NCBI RefSeq assembly: GCF_000685215.1
Contig: NZ_ARYJ01000001.1
Coordinates: 186,001 to 250,000 of the forward strand
Direction of reading: 5' to 3'
Source: Hyphomonas jannaschiana VP2
Lineage (GTDB): Bacteria; Pseudomonadota; Alphaproteobacteria; Caulobacterales; Hyphomonadaceae
Length of the DNA: 64,000 nt
Both the position numbers and the translations under genes were made by a program. Positions 45,117 through 54,414 of the stretch are shown here, piece after piece. How positions within the stretch are numbered: the stretch's first letter is position 1; each line of letters begins with the position of its first letter. The notes below the pieces were generated by a model. The model was not told where the DNA came from. It saw only the letters and a program-made list of their open reading frames with translations, and did no database searches.

Positions 45117-46085
45117 ATGCCGACGATCCGGATTGATCTGCAACAGCTACAGGCCGAAGGGCTGATCGGCGACGATCTGGCCCGCCTGATCGAGACCCGC
45201 GCAGTCCCCGATTCCCGCTCGGGCCTGTTCGTGAATCTCTCCCTGATTATGGGGGCGCTGGCGGTCGCGGCAGGGACAATCGCGCTGGTGCCTGACGCTA
45301 CGACAGGCCTGATCCTGGCGATCCTGGCAATTGCTGCGGCCGAAATGACCCGGCGGTTCGCGCCGGGCGCCTCCCTGAAAGTCCTTTCGGCGGGGCTCGC
45401 CCTGATGGGCGTGCTCGGCCTCGCGGGCTGGATCGGCTGGCAATATGAGGACGCGGCCGACACCACGCTGCCTGCCCTGCTGATCACGCTGCTGCTCGGC
45501 GCGGGCGCCGTCTGGTTCCGCTCAGCCTTCCTGATGGTGCTGTCTGTGCTGGCCTTCGGTGCCGTGTTCGGTACGGGAACGGGATACTGGCACGCCTGCT
45601 ACGGCCTCTTCGTCGAACAGCCCGTCATGACCATCCTTGTCTTCGGCGCGCTGACCGCAGGCCTTTATGCCCTGCGCGGCCGGATCGGGGCAGTCTGGCA
45701 GACCCTGGCCGGGATTGCCGCGCGCACGGCCTTCTTCCTCGTCAATTTCGCCTTCTGGGTCGGCTCTCTGTGGGGCGACGACCTCGGACCGGACTATCGC
45801 TATGGCGAAGGGAATGACTGGGACGCCTGGCGCGCCGCGACGCCGCACGTGCCGGAAGCCGCCTTCTCCATCGGCTGGCCGCTGCTGCTCATTGCCGTCA
45901 TGGCCCGCAGCCGGAATGGCGGATTCCTGTCAGTAACCGCGACCGTCTTCCTCGCGATCCATGCCTACACGCAATATTTCGAAACCTTCGGCGCGCATCC
46001 CTGGACCCTGGTCATCGGCGGGATCGGTCTTGTCGGACTGGCCGTCGGAGCCGCGAAGCTGATGAAGCCGCAGACAGTCGCCTAG
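45117..46085 (+). CDS. DUF2157-like multi-pass membrane protein
   Basis: The 322-residue product begins with a soluble helical stretch (LQQLQAEGLIGDDLARLIE, about 7-25) followed by roughly eight or nine hydrophobic helices, the layout of DUF2157 proteins. AAGGAGG lies six bases before the ATG at 45117, which decides the start over an open extension to 45090. An inverted repeat AGTGAT-TG-ATCACT (45085-45098) just upstream could be an operator. Its stop overlaps the convergent channel gene by four bases. Confidence 0.62.
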   Translation: MPTIRIDLQQLQAEGLIGDDLARLIETRAVPDSRSGLFVNLSLIMGALAVAAGTIALVPDATTGLILAILAIAAAEMTRRFAPGASLKVLSAGLALMGVLGLAGWIGWQYEDAADTTLPALLITLLLGAGAVWFRSAFLMVLSVLAFGAVFGTGTGYWHACYGLFVEQPVMTILVFGALTAGLYALRGRIGAVWQTLAGIAARTAFFLVNFAFWVGSLWGDDLGPDYRYGEGNDWDAWRAATPHVPEAAFSIGWPLLLIAVMARSRNGGFLSVTATVFLAIHAYTQYFETFGAHPWTLVIGGIGLVGLAVGAAKLMKPQTVA

Positions 46086-46543
46086 TCGTCCCGGCCCTCG
46101 ATCTTCGCCTCGAAGGCACGCACGCGGGCCGTCAGCGAGACGAGGAAAGCGGTCGACCAGCTGATCAGGAGGAATCCGTTCATGGATTCGGCCACGCCCA
46201 GCATCCGCCATTTGTGCGACAGGATCACATCTCCGAAGCCAACCGTGGTGAAGGTCGAAGTGGAGAAATAGACCGCCGTTTCGATCTGGTGGAGTTCTCC
46301 AACGAACAGGTAGGCAAAGGCATAGAGCCAGATTTGCAGGGAGTGCAGCGCGAACAGGCTGAACACGACGATCAGGATGCCAAGGCCCTGCCCCAGCGTT
46401 TCTCCCATTCTCGACGTCCGGCGCCGGAATTCCCGCCCCCGCTGGCGCAACAGCGCGGTCAGGCCGACAAGCCCGGCAAAATGGATCGAGAAGGTAATCG
46501 CAACCATGAGCGTCGCGACGGCCAGATTCTGGAACAGGATCAT
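46082..46543 (-). CDS. Two-helix potassium channel protein
   Basis: The 153-residue protein has three hydrophobic regions and the K+-channel pore helix plus selectivity filter FTTVGFGD (about 102-109), an ion-channel-family (Ion_trans_2) small channel. The C-terminal tail is short and charged, with no RCK domain, so it is probably a simple tetrameric K+-selective channel without nucleotide control. I use the ATG at 46543, which leaves the first helix at the N-terminus; an open frame continues upstream but lies over the spacer and the divergent SDR gene. Confidence 0.82.
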   Translation of the reverse strand: MILFQNLAVATLMVAITFSIHFAGLVGLTALLRQRGREFRRRTSRMGETLGQGLGILIVVFSLFALHSLQIWLYAFAYLFVGELHQIETAVYFSTSTFTTVGFGDVILSHKWRMLGVAESMNGFLLISWSTAFLVSLTARVRAFEAKIEGRDD

Positions 46544-46673
46544 GTCCTGAGCCTCCAATAGTGCAGGCCTGTTTACCTTGCAGCCATTTAGCTTTCGTTG
46601 ACGGCGCAAAAATCTGCCGCCACAAGCGCAGTCAAAGCACAACAGACAATCAGAACAGGCAGGGAGGCCGACC

Positions 46674-47489
46674 ATGGCAGACACGAAAGATCTCGCAGGA
46701 CGCAAGGCAATCGTCACAGGGTCGGCTACCGGGCTTGGGCGTTCCATCGCCCTGAAACTGGCCGAACGCGGCGCCGATGTGATCATCAACTGCACCAAAT
46801 CGGTCGCCGATGCCGAACAGACGGTCGCCGACTGTCAGGCCTTCGGGGCGCAGGCGCGGCTGGTCCAGGCAGATGTCTCGGCCGAAGAAGGCTGCAAGGC
46901 CCTGGCGGACGCCGCCGCTGTCTGGGGCCGGCTCGATATTCTCGTCAACAATGCGGGAATCACCCGTCACGCCCGCGACCATGCCGACCTCGACGCCCTC
47001 TCGCGGCAGGATTTTCTGGACATCTATGCGGTGAACGTCGCCGGACCGTTCCTGATGATGCAGGCCTGCAAGCCACTGCTGGAAAAATGCCTTGAAGAAA
47101 CGGGCCGTCCGGCAGCCGTGCTCAATGTCTCGTCCATTGCCGGGGTCACAGGCGTGGGGTCCTCTGTTGCCTATGCCGCTTCGAAGGGTGCCTTCAACAC
47201 GATGACCCTGTCTCTGGCCCGGGCACTGGCCCCGGCGATCAGGGTTAATGCAATTTGCCCCGGATTTATCGGCACCCGCTGGTTCAAGGACCAGATGGGC
47301 GAAGAACAATACAAAAAAATGGAGGCCGGTGTCGCTGCGTCAGTTCCCCTGAATGTGGCCAGCGGCCCCGATGATATTGCAGATTCCGCCGTTTTCTTCT
47401 GCACCGATGCGAGTCGCCATGTGACCGGAGAAACCCTGCTTGTGGATGCCGGCATGCACCTTGGTTATGCGCCACTGGTCGCTCGCTGA
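46674..47489 (+). CDS. Short-chain dehydrogenase/reductase (FabG-like)
   Basis: The 271-residue classical SDR has the NAD(P)-binding TGSATGLG (about 15-22), NNAG (about 92-95), catalytic Ser in VSSIAG (about 145) and YAASK (Tyr and Lys about 163-167), then PGFIGT. The substrate is not predictable; relatives include 3-oxoacyl-ACP reductases and glucose or steroid dehydrogenases. It stands alone, divergent from the channel gene, and is followed by a beta-barrel gene with a gap of about 170 bp. Confidence 0.86.
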   Translation: MADTKDLAGRKAIVTGSATGLGRSIALKLAERGADVIINCTKSVADAEQTVADCQAFGAQARLVQADVSAEEGCKALADAAAVWGRLDILVNNAGITRHARDHADLDALSRQDFLDIYAVNVAGPFLMMQACKPLLEKCLEETGRPAAVLNVSSIAGVTGVGSSVAYAASKGAFNTMTLSLARALAPAIRVNAICPGFIGTRWFKDQMGEEQYKKMEAGVAASVPLNVASGPDDIADSAVFFCTDASRHVTGETLLVDAGMHLGYAPLVAR

Positions 47490-47662
47490 CCCATTCGCGA
47501 CGCCCAAAGAGCAGGCAGGGGTGCCTTAAGTCTGCTCAATTCAGCGGCGATCCTTAACTCGGTACCCGGATAAACTCTTTTTCAGTCCGCCGTCTTCGGA
47601 TGCCGCGTCAATCTGACCCCGGCGCTCAACAGAGCGCGCTCATAAAGAACGGGGAAGTTCAA

Positions 47663-48346
47663 ATGGTATCCAAATTCACTCGGGCGGGGGTCGCCCTCGC
47701 AGCACTCGCTGCCGCCGCCGGCGGCGCCTATGCCGAAGGCGAATGGTCGGGCAACGTCGCACTGACGACAGACTATGTCTGGCGCGGGGTGTCCCAGTCG
47801 AACGAAGACTTCGCCATCCAGGGCGGCTTCGATTATTCCAATGGCATGTTCTACGCCGGCACCTGGGCGTCGAACATCGACTTCAGCGACGAGCCGGAAG
47901 ACGCCAATCTGGAACTGGACCTGTATGGCGGTCTCGCGGGGGAGACTGAAAGCGGGATCAGCTGGGACGTCGGCTTCATCTACTATTCCTATCCTGACAC
48001 GGAAGAAGCAGATTACGACTTCGTCGAACTGCAGGGCGCTCTCGGTTACACCTTCACCAGCGGCGTGTCGGTCGGCGGTGCTGTGTACTGGGATCCGGAC
48101 AATGAGAACATCTATGTGGAGGGATCTGCGGGATATTCCTTCACGGATAGTTTCTCGATGGACGCCTCTGTCGGCAACTACAGCTTCGATGCTGGTGGCG
48201 ACTACACCAACTGGTCGCTCGGCGGCACTTATTCCCTGCCGATCGGCATCGATGTTGACCTGCGCTACTGGGATACCGACGGCGACGACATCTATGGCTC
48301 GATTGCCGAAGAGCGTGTCGTCCTGACGCTCGCGAAGTCTCTCTGA
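47663..48346 (+). CDS. TorF-type putative porin
   Basis: The 227-residue protein has a signal peptide (about 1-22, cleavage near AYA-EG) followed by alternating amphipathic strands rich in Tyr, Trp, Asp and Gly, with LTTDYVWRGVSQS at the start of the barrel. This is the pattern of the TIGR02001/TorF family outer-membrane proteins. The C-terminal strand ends in a Leu, as expected for outer-membrane insertion. I start at 47663 because the signal peptide begins there. A strong terminator follows. Confidence 0.82.
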   Translation: MVSKFTRAGVALAALAAAAGGAYAEGEWSGNVALTTDYVWRGVSQSNEDFAIQGGFDYSNGMFYAGTWASNIDFSDEPEDANLELDLYGGLAGETESGISWDVGFIYYSYPDTEEADYDFVELQGALGYTFTSGVSVGGAVYWDPDNENIYVEGSAGYSFTDSFSMDASVGNYSFDAGGDYTNWSLGGTYSLPIGIDVDLRYWDTDGDDIYGSIAEERVVLTLAKSL

Positions 48347-48404
48347 GGCTTTAAAAACCTCCAACTGCGCGGGGATCATGCCCTCCTCCACGCGCAGCAA
48401 GGTG

Positions 48405-48444
48405 AAGGCCGCTGGTTCCCGCCGGAACTGGCGGCCTTTGTTTT
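48405..48444 (+). terminator. Rho-independent terminator after the porin gene
   Basis: AAGGCCGC (48405-48412) pairs with GCGGCCTT (48431-48438), with inner GTTCC/GGAAC pairing, followed by TGTTTT. Confidence 0.85.
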
Positions 48445-48517
48445 ACCCCAATCCCTTCCTATCTATGGCATATAAGGGGGCACCCCATAACCAGACTGGC
48501 CTGAAGGAGACGATTGC

Positions 48518-50341
48518 GTGGCAGCCGAGTTCACACCTGTGCAAGCTGTTGATGCGCTCGTCCCGGCGATCACGCTGCTGGGGTTCGGCGCAGCCTCTGC
48601 CCTCGTCACGAAAGCAGCCAGGCTCAGCCCGATCGTGGGCTACCTGATCGTTGGTATACTGATCGGGCAGTACGGGCTCGGCCTGATCCATGAGAGCCAG
48701 GCAACTCATTTGCTCGCCGAACTGGGTGTCGTCTTCCTGCTGTTTGACATCGGCATGCATGTCTCCATGCGGGAGCTGAAGGAAAGCCGCCGGGACCTGC
48801 TGGGCCTTGCGCCCGCCCACCTCATGCTGACCGGCCTGATGAGTGCCGGTGCCCTATGGATGATCGGCATCGCCTGGCCGATTGCGCTTGCCGTGGGGCT
48901 CAGCCTCGGCCTGTCCTCGACCGCCGTGGTCGCCCGCATCCTGACCGAACGTGAGCAGAACTCCTGCCCCATCGGCCGCGCCGCCACGCATGTCCTGATC
49001 TTTCAGGACATGGTGGCAATCTTCCTGATGATCTACGCCACGTCTCTCGGCGGGGCAGAAACCGGCGCCTCCGGGCTGGCCGGTGTCATCTCCACGCAAT
49101 TGCTGGCCGGGGCAGACCTGCCGCTGATCGCCTCTCTGGCACTCTCTCTGGTGCAGGCAGGCCTCGCCTTCTGTGCGGCGGTGCTGGCGGGCAAATATCT
49201 GATCAACCCGATTTTCCGGACGCTTGCGATCATTCGCAACGAAGAGGCCTTCACCGCCTTCACCCTGCTCTTCGTCCTGGCGGCCGCCTGCGCGACGGCG
49301 ATGGCCGGCCTGTCGCTCACGCTCGGCGCCTTCCTGGCGGGCCTGGCCGTTTCCGGTACGCCCTACCGGCATGAAGTGCAGACGGAAATGGCGCCCTTCC
49401 GCAGCCTGCTCCTCTCCTTCTTTTTCATCAGCGTCGGCCTCTCCATCGACGTGCCCGCCCTGATGCGCAACCTGCCGCTGGTCCTGCTGGCGGCCGGCGG
49501 CCTGATCGGCTTCAAGACCGCACTTGGTTTCGCCGCCGCCCGGCTGAACGGATGGAGCGTGCCAGGTGCGACCCAGATGGCCTTCCTGCTGGCACAGGGA
49601 TCGGAATTCACCCTCGTCGTGCTGTCGCTCGGCGCCATCGTCACCGGCATGCCCGGCCCGCTGATGAGCAGCGTGGTGGCGGCCGTCGCCCTGTCGCTGG
49701 CCATCGCGCCGGTCTGGGCCGACCTCGGTGCGCGCCTCTCCCGCGAGATCGTCCGCCGGACGCAGTCGCGCACGGAAGCCGCCCCCGCCTCGACGCCACT
49801 GCTCGACCGCCCGGTCATCATTGTCGGCATGACACAGACCGGGCGACTCGCCGTCGACGCGCTGGAAGATCACGGCATTCCCTATATCGCGACGGAGTTC
49901 GACCCCGACCGGCTGCTCTCCGCCGTGGCGGATGGCTACCGGGTGTCCTTTGGCGATGCCTCGAACCTGAAACTGATCGAAGCCATCGGCGGCAACCAGG
50001 CCCGCGCCATGGTGCTCGGTTTCCCGCGCTATGAAGTTTCCCAGGAGGTGACCCCGGTCGTGATGCGGCGCTTCCCCGATCTCAAACGCTTTGTCACGGT
50101 CGACTCGGCGGAGGACATGGAACGCTTCTCCAACCTCGGCGTCCGCACGCATTTCGCCATGGGGGAACCGCGCGGCATCGAAATGGTGATCGACATGCTG
50201 AACGCGCTCGGTGTCCCCGAAGACGAAGTCAGCGCCTGGCTCAGCCACGAAACCGAGCGTTTCGCTATCGGCGAAGCCAAAGCGGACGAGGATGAGGATG
50301 ACCTCGATCCCGTGGAACCGGACCTCGATCAGGCCGCCTGA
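48518..50341 (+). CDS. Kef-type cation:proton antiporter (CPA2) with TrkA-N domain
   Basis: The 607-residue protein starts at a GTG (48518, AAGGAG upstream). It has about 12 membrane helices of the CPA2 exchanger fold (about 15-405, including LSPIVGYLIVGILIG, FDIGMHVSMRE and LSLGLSSTAVVARIL), then a TrkA-N/RCK NAD-binding domain (about 430-550, VIIVGMTQTGRLA) and an acidic tail. Such proteins exchange K+ for H+ and are gated by nucleotides or thiol adducts. The closest named types are KefB/KefC/YbaL; I do not assign one. Confidence 0.9.
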   Translation: MAAEFTPVQAVDALVPAITLLGFGAASALVTKAARLSPIVGYLIVGILIGQYGLGLIHESQATHLLAELGVVFLLFDIGMHVSMRELKESRRDLLGLAPAHLMLTGLMSAGALWMIGIAWPIALAVGLSLGLSSTAVVARILTEREQNSCPIGRAATHVLIFQDMVAIFLMIYATSLGGAETGASGLAGVISTQLLAGADLPLIASLALSLVQAGLAFCAAVLAGKYLINPIFRTLAIIRNEEAFTAFTLLFVLAAACATAMAGLSLTLGAFLAGLAVSGTPYRHEVQTEMAPFRSLLLSFFFISVGLSIDVPALMRNLPLVLLAAGGLIGFKTALGFAAARLNGWSVPGATQMAFLLAQGSEFTLVVLSLGAIVTGMPGPLMSSVVAAVALSLAIAPVWADLGARLSREIVRRTQSRTEAAPASTPLLDRPVIIVGMTQTGRLAVDALEDHGIPYIATEFDPDRLLSAVADGYRVSFGDASNLKLIEAIGGNQARAMVLGFPRYEVSQEVTPVVMRRFPDLKRFVTVDSAEDMERFSNLGVRTHFAMGEPRGIEMVIDMLNALGVPEDEVSAWLSHETERFAIGEAKADEDEDDLDPVEPDLDQAA

Positions 50342-50430
50342 TCTGCCCCGCTTTCCCTAAAGCGAAGTGTGGGCTGGAAATTGCGCATGATGAGGTCTAT
50401 AGGCACTTTCGTTCCCTTCAGGAGGCTGAA

Positions 50431-51546
50431 ATGCGCATTGGCGTTCCAACAGAAATCAAGAAACAGGAATCCCGTGTCGGTCTGACACCGGAAAGCGTCG
50501 GCGAACTGGTCCGGGCGGGCCATGAGGTCGCCATCCAGGACGGCGCCGGCCTCGGCTCCGGTTTCCAGAATGAGGACTACACCGCCGTCGGGGCGAAGAT
50601 CCTGCCGGACGCCGATGCCGTCTTCAAAGCCGCCGAACTGATCGTGAAGGTGAAAGAGCCCCAGCCGGAAGAAACCGCCCGTCTCACGCCGGAACATACG
50701 CTCTTCACCTATCTCCACCTCGCACCCGATCCCGTTCAGGCCGAGGGCCTCAAGAAATCCGGCTGCCTGGCCATCGCCTATGAAACTGTCACCGACGCGC
50801 AAGGCGGCCTGCCGCTGCTCCGCCCGATGAGTCAGGTCGCCGGCCGCATGTCCATGCAGGTTGCCGCCTGGGCCCTGATGCGCACCAAGCGCGGCCGCGG
50901 CATCCTGCTGGGCGGCGTGCCGGGCGTGGCCCCGTCCAAGGTCGTCATCATCGGCGGCGGCGTCTCCGGCACCCATGCGGCAGAGATCGCGGTCGGCATG
51001 CGCGCCGACGTCACCGTCTTCGACCGCAACAATCGCCGCCTCGACGAACTCGACAGCGAATTCCGCGGCAGCCTGAAGACCATGTATTCCACGGCGCATT
51101 CCCTCGCCGAAGCCATCAAGGACGCCGACCTCGTCATCGGCGCCGTGCTGATCCCCGGTGCAGCCGCGCCGAAACTCATCACCAAAGCCCAGCTGAAGAC
51201 GATGAAGCCCGGCGCGGTGCTGGTCGACATCGCCATCGACCAGGGCGGCTGTTTCGAGACCAGCCACGCCACGACGCATGAAGACCCGATCTATGAGGTC
51301 GACGGCGTGCTGCACTATTGCGTGGCCAACATGCCGGGCGCCGTGCCGCGCACGTCTACCTATGCCCTCAACAATGCTACCCTGCCCTTTGTGATGCAGA
51401 TCGCGAACATGGGCGCGCGCGAAGCGATCAACGCCAATCCGCACCTCGCCAATGGCCTGACCGTGGATGGCGGCAAGATTGCCCACGAAGCCGTGGCACA
51501 TGATCTGGGTGAAGAATACGTTCGCCCTGCCTGGCTCAAGGGCTGA
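50431..51546 (+). CDS. ald: Alanine dehydrogenase
   Basis: The 371-residue protein begins MRIGVPTEIKKQESRVGLTP, has the substrate Lys in VKVKEPQ (about 75), the His in FTYLHLAPD (about 96), and the NAD-binding Rossmann motif IGGGVSGTHAA (about 174-184). It interconverts L-alanine and pyruvate plus ammonia with NAD+. AGGAGG lies about 7 bp upstream. A strong bidirectional hairpin follows at 51572. Confidence 0.96.
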   Translation: MRIGVPTEIKKQESRVGLTPESVGELVRAGHEVAIQDGAGLGSGFQNEDYTAVGAKILPDADAVFKAAELIVKVKEPQPEETARLTPEHTLFTYLHLAPDPVQAEGLKKSGCLAIAYETVTDAQGGLPLLRPMSQVAGRMSMQVAAWALMRTKRGRGILLGGVPGVAPSKVVIIGGGVSGTHAAEIAVGMRADVTVFDRNNRRLDELDSEFRGSLKTMYSTAHSLAEAIKDADLVIGAVLIPGAAAPKLITKAQLKTMKPGAVLVDIAIDQGGCFETSHATTHEDPIYEVDGVLHYCVANMPGAVPRTSTYALNNATLPFVMQIANMGAREAINANPHLANGLTVDGGKIAHEAVAHDLGEEYVRPAWLKG

Positions 51547-51571
51547 TCCCGGACACCACCGGACACATGAC

Positions 51572-51608
51572 AAAACGCCGCCCGGAACAACTCCGGGCGG
51601 CGTTTTTT
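51572..51608. terminator. Strong bidirectional terminator between ald and mlaC-like gene
   Basis: AAAACGCCGCCCGGA (51572-51586) and TCCGGGCGGCGTTTT (51592-51606) form a perfect 15-bp stem with a 5-nt loop. It has a T tract on the plus strand (for ald) and an A-rich start that gives T residues on the minus strand (for the converging mlaC-like gene). Confidence 0.93.
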
Positions 51609-51623
51609 ATTGCAGGCTAAAAA

Positions 51624-52166
51624 TCAGGACAGCGCCGCAATCGCATCGTCGATGGTGGCGCGGGGCCGGTCGAGGATGGCGCTGATCTGGGCGCGCTGTT
51701 CAATGGCGAGCCACAGGCCCAGCACTTCCACGTCCACCACGCGCCATTCGCCGTTCCGCTCGATGACGCGCCAGCGCACTTTCATCGGGTCTTCGCCCTT
51801 GGGAGTGATCCGGGTTTCGACAATCGAGTCCGTTTCGCTCCGGTCTTTCGAGCCCAGCACGACGATGTCGGCTTCGCGGAAGGTGTCGGCATTCTCACGG
51901 AACGTGTCGGCCAGAAACACGCTGAGGGCGTCAGTGAACCGCGCCTGCTCCTCTGCGCTCACGCGGCGGGCGTGCTTGCCAAGTGCAAAACGGGCGACCG
52001 CAGCAACATCGATCGACCGGGTGAAGGCCTCCTCACCCTTCACGGGATCGGAAATGTCGGCGGCTGCCCCGGCGATGAGAGCCTCAGCCTCGGGACCTGC
52101 CAGAGCCGGCAACGGCGCCAGGGCGATGGCAACGGATGCGATGAGCGTGCGGAGCATGGAACTCAA
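51624..52166 (-). CDS. MlaC-like periplasmic phospholipid-binding protein
   Basis: The 180-residue product has a signal peptide (about 1-23, ending ALA-GP) and the MlaC/Ttg2D (Tol_Tol_Ttg2) domain: SIDVAAVARFALGKHARRVSAEEQARF (about 51-77) and the later RVVDVEVLGLWLAIEQRAQISAIL stretch. MlaC carries phospholipids between outer-membrane MlaA and the inner-membrane MlaFEDB complex; no other mla gene is in the window. ATG at 52157 is an alternative start. It converges on ald with the shared terminator between. Confidence 0.85.
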   Translation of the reverse strand: MSSMLRTLIASVAIALAPLPALAGPEAEALIAGAAADISDPVKGEEAFTRSIDVAAVARFALGKHARRVSAEEQARFTDALSVFLADTFRENADTFREADIVVLGSKDRSETDSIVETRITPKGEDPMKVRWRVIERNGEWRVVDVEVLGLWLAIEQRAQISAILDRPRATIDDAIAALS

Positions 52167-52222
52167 TCCTTCAGGTTGAACGACACACTACATATGGCGC
52201 GCCACCCCGCTGAGTTCCCCGC

Positions 52223-52237
52223 TTAACTATATAGTAA
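52223..52237. promoter_or_regulatory. AT-rich near-palindrome upstream of the mlaC-like gene
   Basis: TTAACTATATAGTAA contains the palindrome ACTATATAGT and is one base short of a CtrA-type TTAA-N7-TTAA. It lies 57-71 bp upstream of the mlaC-like start. The 330-bp spacer 52167-52498 holds no supported gene; its open frames are short and show no homology that I recognise. Confidence 0.3.
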
Positions 52238-52498
52238 TCATGCCGAATGCGCATGAGCCCGTCCCCTTGAAACCGGCGAATCCGAATCGGGCGCGGCTTT
52301 TGTGCCACATTGGGACATTTCTGTTTCAGGCTGACCCAGTCCCGGGCGGATTGTGGCGGGCTGGACACAATCACCTGTATCAAAAGGTATTTTTGGTGAA
52401 CCGGCCGGTAACCATAAAAAGAACGCGTCCGCTGGCTTTCGTAGCCGGCCGGCAGGCGGCGAAGATCTGCCGGAGAAAAACGAACAGCGGATCAGGCG

Positions 52499-52582
52499 TG
52501 GTGCGCGCTGTGGGACTCGAACCCACACTCCCGAAGGATGGGGATTTTAAGTCCCCTGTGTCTACCATTCCACCAAGCGCGC
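52499..52582 (-). tRNA. tRNA-Leu (anticodon TAA)
   Basis: The 84-nt minus-strand sequence starts GCGCGCTTGGTGGAATGG and ends with an encoded CCA. The anticodon stem GGGGA/TCCCC with loop CTTAAAA gives anticodon TAA (Leu, UUA). It has a class II variable arm and a canonical T-arm. Unlike the other two tRNAs here, it has no AAATCGAT palindrome at its 3' end. Confidence 0.96.
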
Positions 52583-52766
52583 GAACCGTCTGGTTGCCTT
52601 ACTGGCATACACGCACAATCCGCCACAACACCATGTGTCATCGCAAGCAAACTGTGTATTTCCAGCAGATGGCCGCGGGTGTTGAGCCCCGCCGGGGTGG
52701 ACTTGGCAGACCCTGCCGGGCGATGCTGCCCCGGCACGTGCGCACCCGCGCCGGACGGAGGAGACG

Positions 52767-53201
52767 ATGCTGAAAGCCCTGCCCTTCCTGTGGTTCCTGC
52801 TCGCAGCCCTTGGCGCAGCCGCCCAGCTGTTCGTGGCGCGCATGTCGGGCGGAGATGCCATGGGCACGATGCTGATCAGTGCCGCATCTGCCGTGCTCAT
52901 CACGACCGTCAGCACGATCGGCATGGCACTGGTCTATCTGCTGATCCTGCGCACGCGCCCGTCCCTCTCCGTGGCAATTGTCGGCTACAGCCATTTCTTC
53001 CTGGCTTGTGCCGCCTACACCGGCCAGACAATCGGCACGCTGGAGCGTAACCGCTACCTGGCCGGTACGGGTGACATGACGGCGGCCAGCTTCGCCTACA
53101 CCGCCGCCGGCCTCGCCAGCCTGCTGGCCGGCATTGTCTTCATCCTGGCGCTGATCGTGGCGCTGAACACACGCCACGAACGCCTTGAGGATATTTTCTA
53201 G
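52767..53201 (+). CDS. Small four-helix membrane protein, unknown function
   Basis: The 144-residue product has four hydrophobic segments (about 4-24, 31-60, 66-86 and 108-133) and a short charged C-terminus. The family is not recognised. A GGAGGAG-type ribosome-binding site lies just before the ATG. Its stop overlaps by four bases the stop of the convergent thiolase gene. Confidence 0.65.
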   Translation: MLKALPFLWFLLAALGAAAQLFVARMSGGDAMGTMLISAASAVLITTVSTIGMALVYLLILRTRPSLSVAIVGYSHFFLACAAYTGQTIGTLERNRYLAGTGDMTAASFAYTAAGLASLLAGIVFILALIVALNTRHERLEDIF

Positions 53202-54409
53202 ACGACACGCTCGAACACGGCGGCCAGGCCCTGCCCGCCGCCAATGCACATGGTCTCGACGCCATAGCGGGCTTCGCGGCGGTCCATCTCACGCAGCAGC
53301 GTGGTCAGGATGCGGACGCCCGTACAGCCGACCGGGTGGCCGAGCGAAATGCCGGAGCCGTTGACGTTCAGGCGGGTCATGTCGTCATCGCTGAAGTTCA
53401 GTGCCTTGGTGCAGGCCAGCACCTGCGAGGCAAAGGCTTCGTTCAGTTCGAAGAGGTCGATGTCCTTCAGCTCCAGCCCGGCGCGCGCCATGGCTTTCTC
53501 GGACGACGGCACCGGGCCGATGCCCATGACTTCCGGGCCGACGCCCGCCACCTGCCAGGACAGCATCCGGCCGAGCGGCTTCAGCCCATACTTGTCGGCC
53601 GCTTCGCGCGTACAGACGATACAGGCCGCTGCGCCGTCATTCTGGCCGGAAGCATTGCCCGCCGTAACGGTCGCGTCCGGGTCCACCTTGCCGCGGATGG
53701 CGCGGAGCGTGGAGAGTTTCTCCAGCGTCGAGTCGGCGCGAATATGCTCGTCCTTGTCGACCACTGTGTCCGCCTTGCGGCCTTTGACCGTGAACGGAAC
53801 GATTTCCTCGTCGAACTTTCCGGCGGCCTGTGCCGCGGCGGCTTTCTTGTGCGAGTTATAGGCAAACTCGTCCTGTGCCTCGCGGGTGATCTGATAGTCG
53901 CGGCGGAGGTTTTCGGCCGTCTCGATCATGCCGCCCGGCACCGGGTGATACTTGCCGCCTGCGGTGTAGCGCCCGCGGGAGAGGCCGTCATGCAGGGTCA
54001 GGCCGTCGCCCTTCAGGCCCCAGCGCATTTCGATGGAAAAGAAGGGCGCATTCGACATGCTCTCCGCCCCGCCCGCGATGACGAGGTCGTTCGCGCCGGA
54101 GCCGACCTGCATGATGGCATTGATCACAGCCTGCAGGCCCGAGCCGCAGCGGCGGTCGATCTGGTAGCCGCCGGTCGTCGTTGTGAGGCCCGCATCGAGG
54201 GCCACCATCCGCCCGAAGGCCGGGGCCTCCATGGTCGGGTAGCACTGCGCGAAGAGACAGTCTTCGACCGCTTCGGCCGGCAGGCCGGTCCGCTTCATCA
54301 GCTCGCTGATGACATGGCTCGCCATTTCATGGGCATGCACGGTCTTGAAGCTGCCGCCAAAGCCGCCGACGGCAGTACGTACGGGTTCGCAGATTACAAC
54401 ATCTCTCAT
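53198..54409 (-). CDS. Acetyl-CoA acyltransferase (thiolase)
   Basis: The 403-residue thiolase has the acyl-accepting Cys88 in DRRCGSGLQ, the NEAFA motif, the His358 in GHPVGCTG and the second catalytic Cys388 in CIGGGQG. It either cleaves 3-ketoacyl-CoA in beta-oxidation or condenses two acetyl-CoA. The enoyl-CoA hydratase lies five bases upstream on the same strand, which favours a degradative role. Confidence 0.92.
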   Translation of the reverse strand: MRDVVICEPVRTAVGGFGGSFKTVHAHEMASHVISELMKRTGLPAEAVEDCLFAQCYPTMEAPAFGRMVALDAGLTTTTGGYQIDRRCGSGLQAVINAIMQVGSGANDLVIAGGAESMSNAPFFSIEMRWGLKGDGLTLHDGLSRGRYTAGGKYHPVPGGMIETAENLRRDYQITREAQDEFAYNSHKKAAAAQAAGKFDEEIVPFTVKGRKADTVVDKDEHIRADSTLEKLSTLRAIRGKVDPDATVTAGNASGQNDGAAACIVCTREAADKYGLKPLGRMLSWQVAGVGPEVMGIGPVPSSEKAMARAGLELKDIDLFELNEAFASQVLACTKALNFSDDDMTRLNVNGSGISLGHPVGCTGVRILTTLLREMDRREARYGVETMCIGGGQGLAAVFERVV

Positions 54410-54414
54410 CGGGC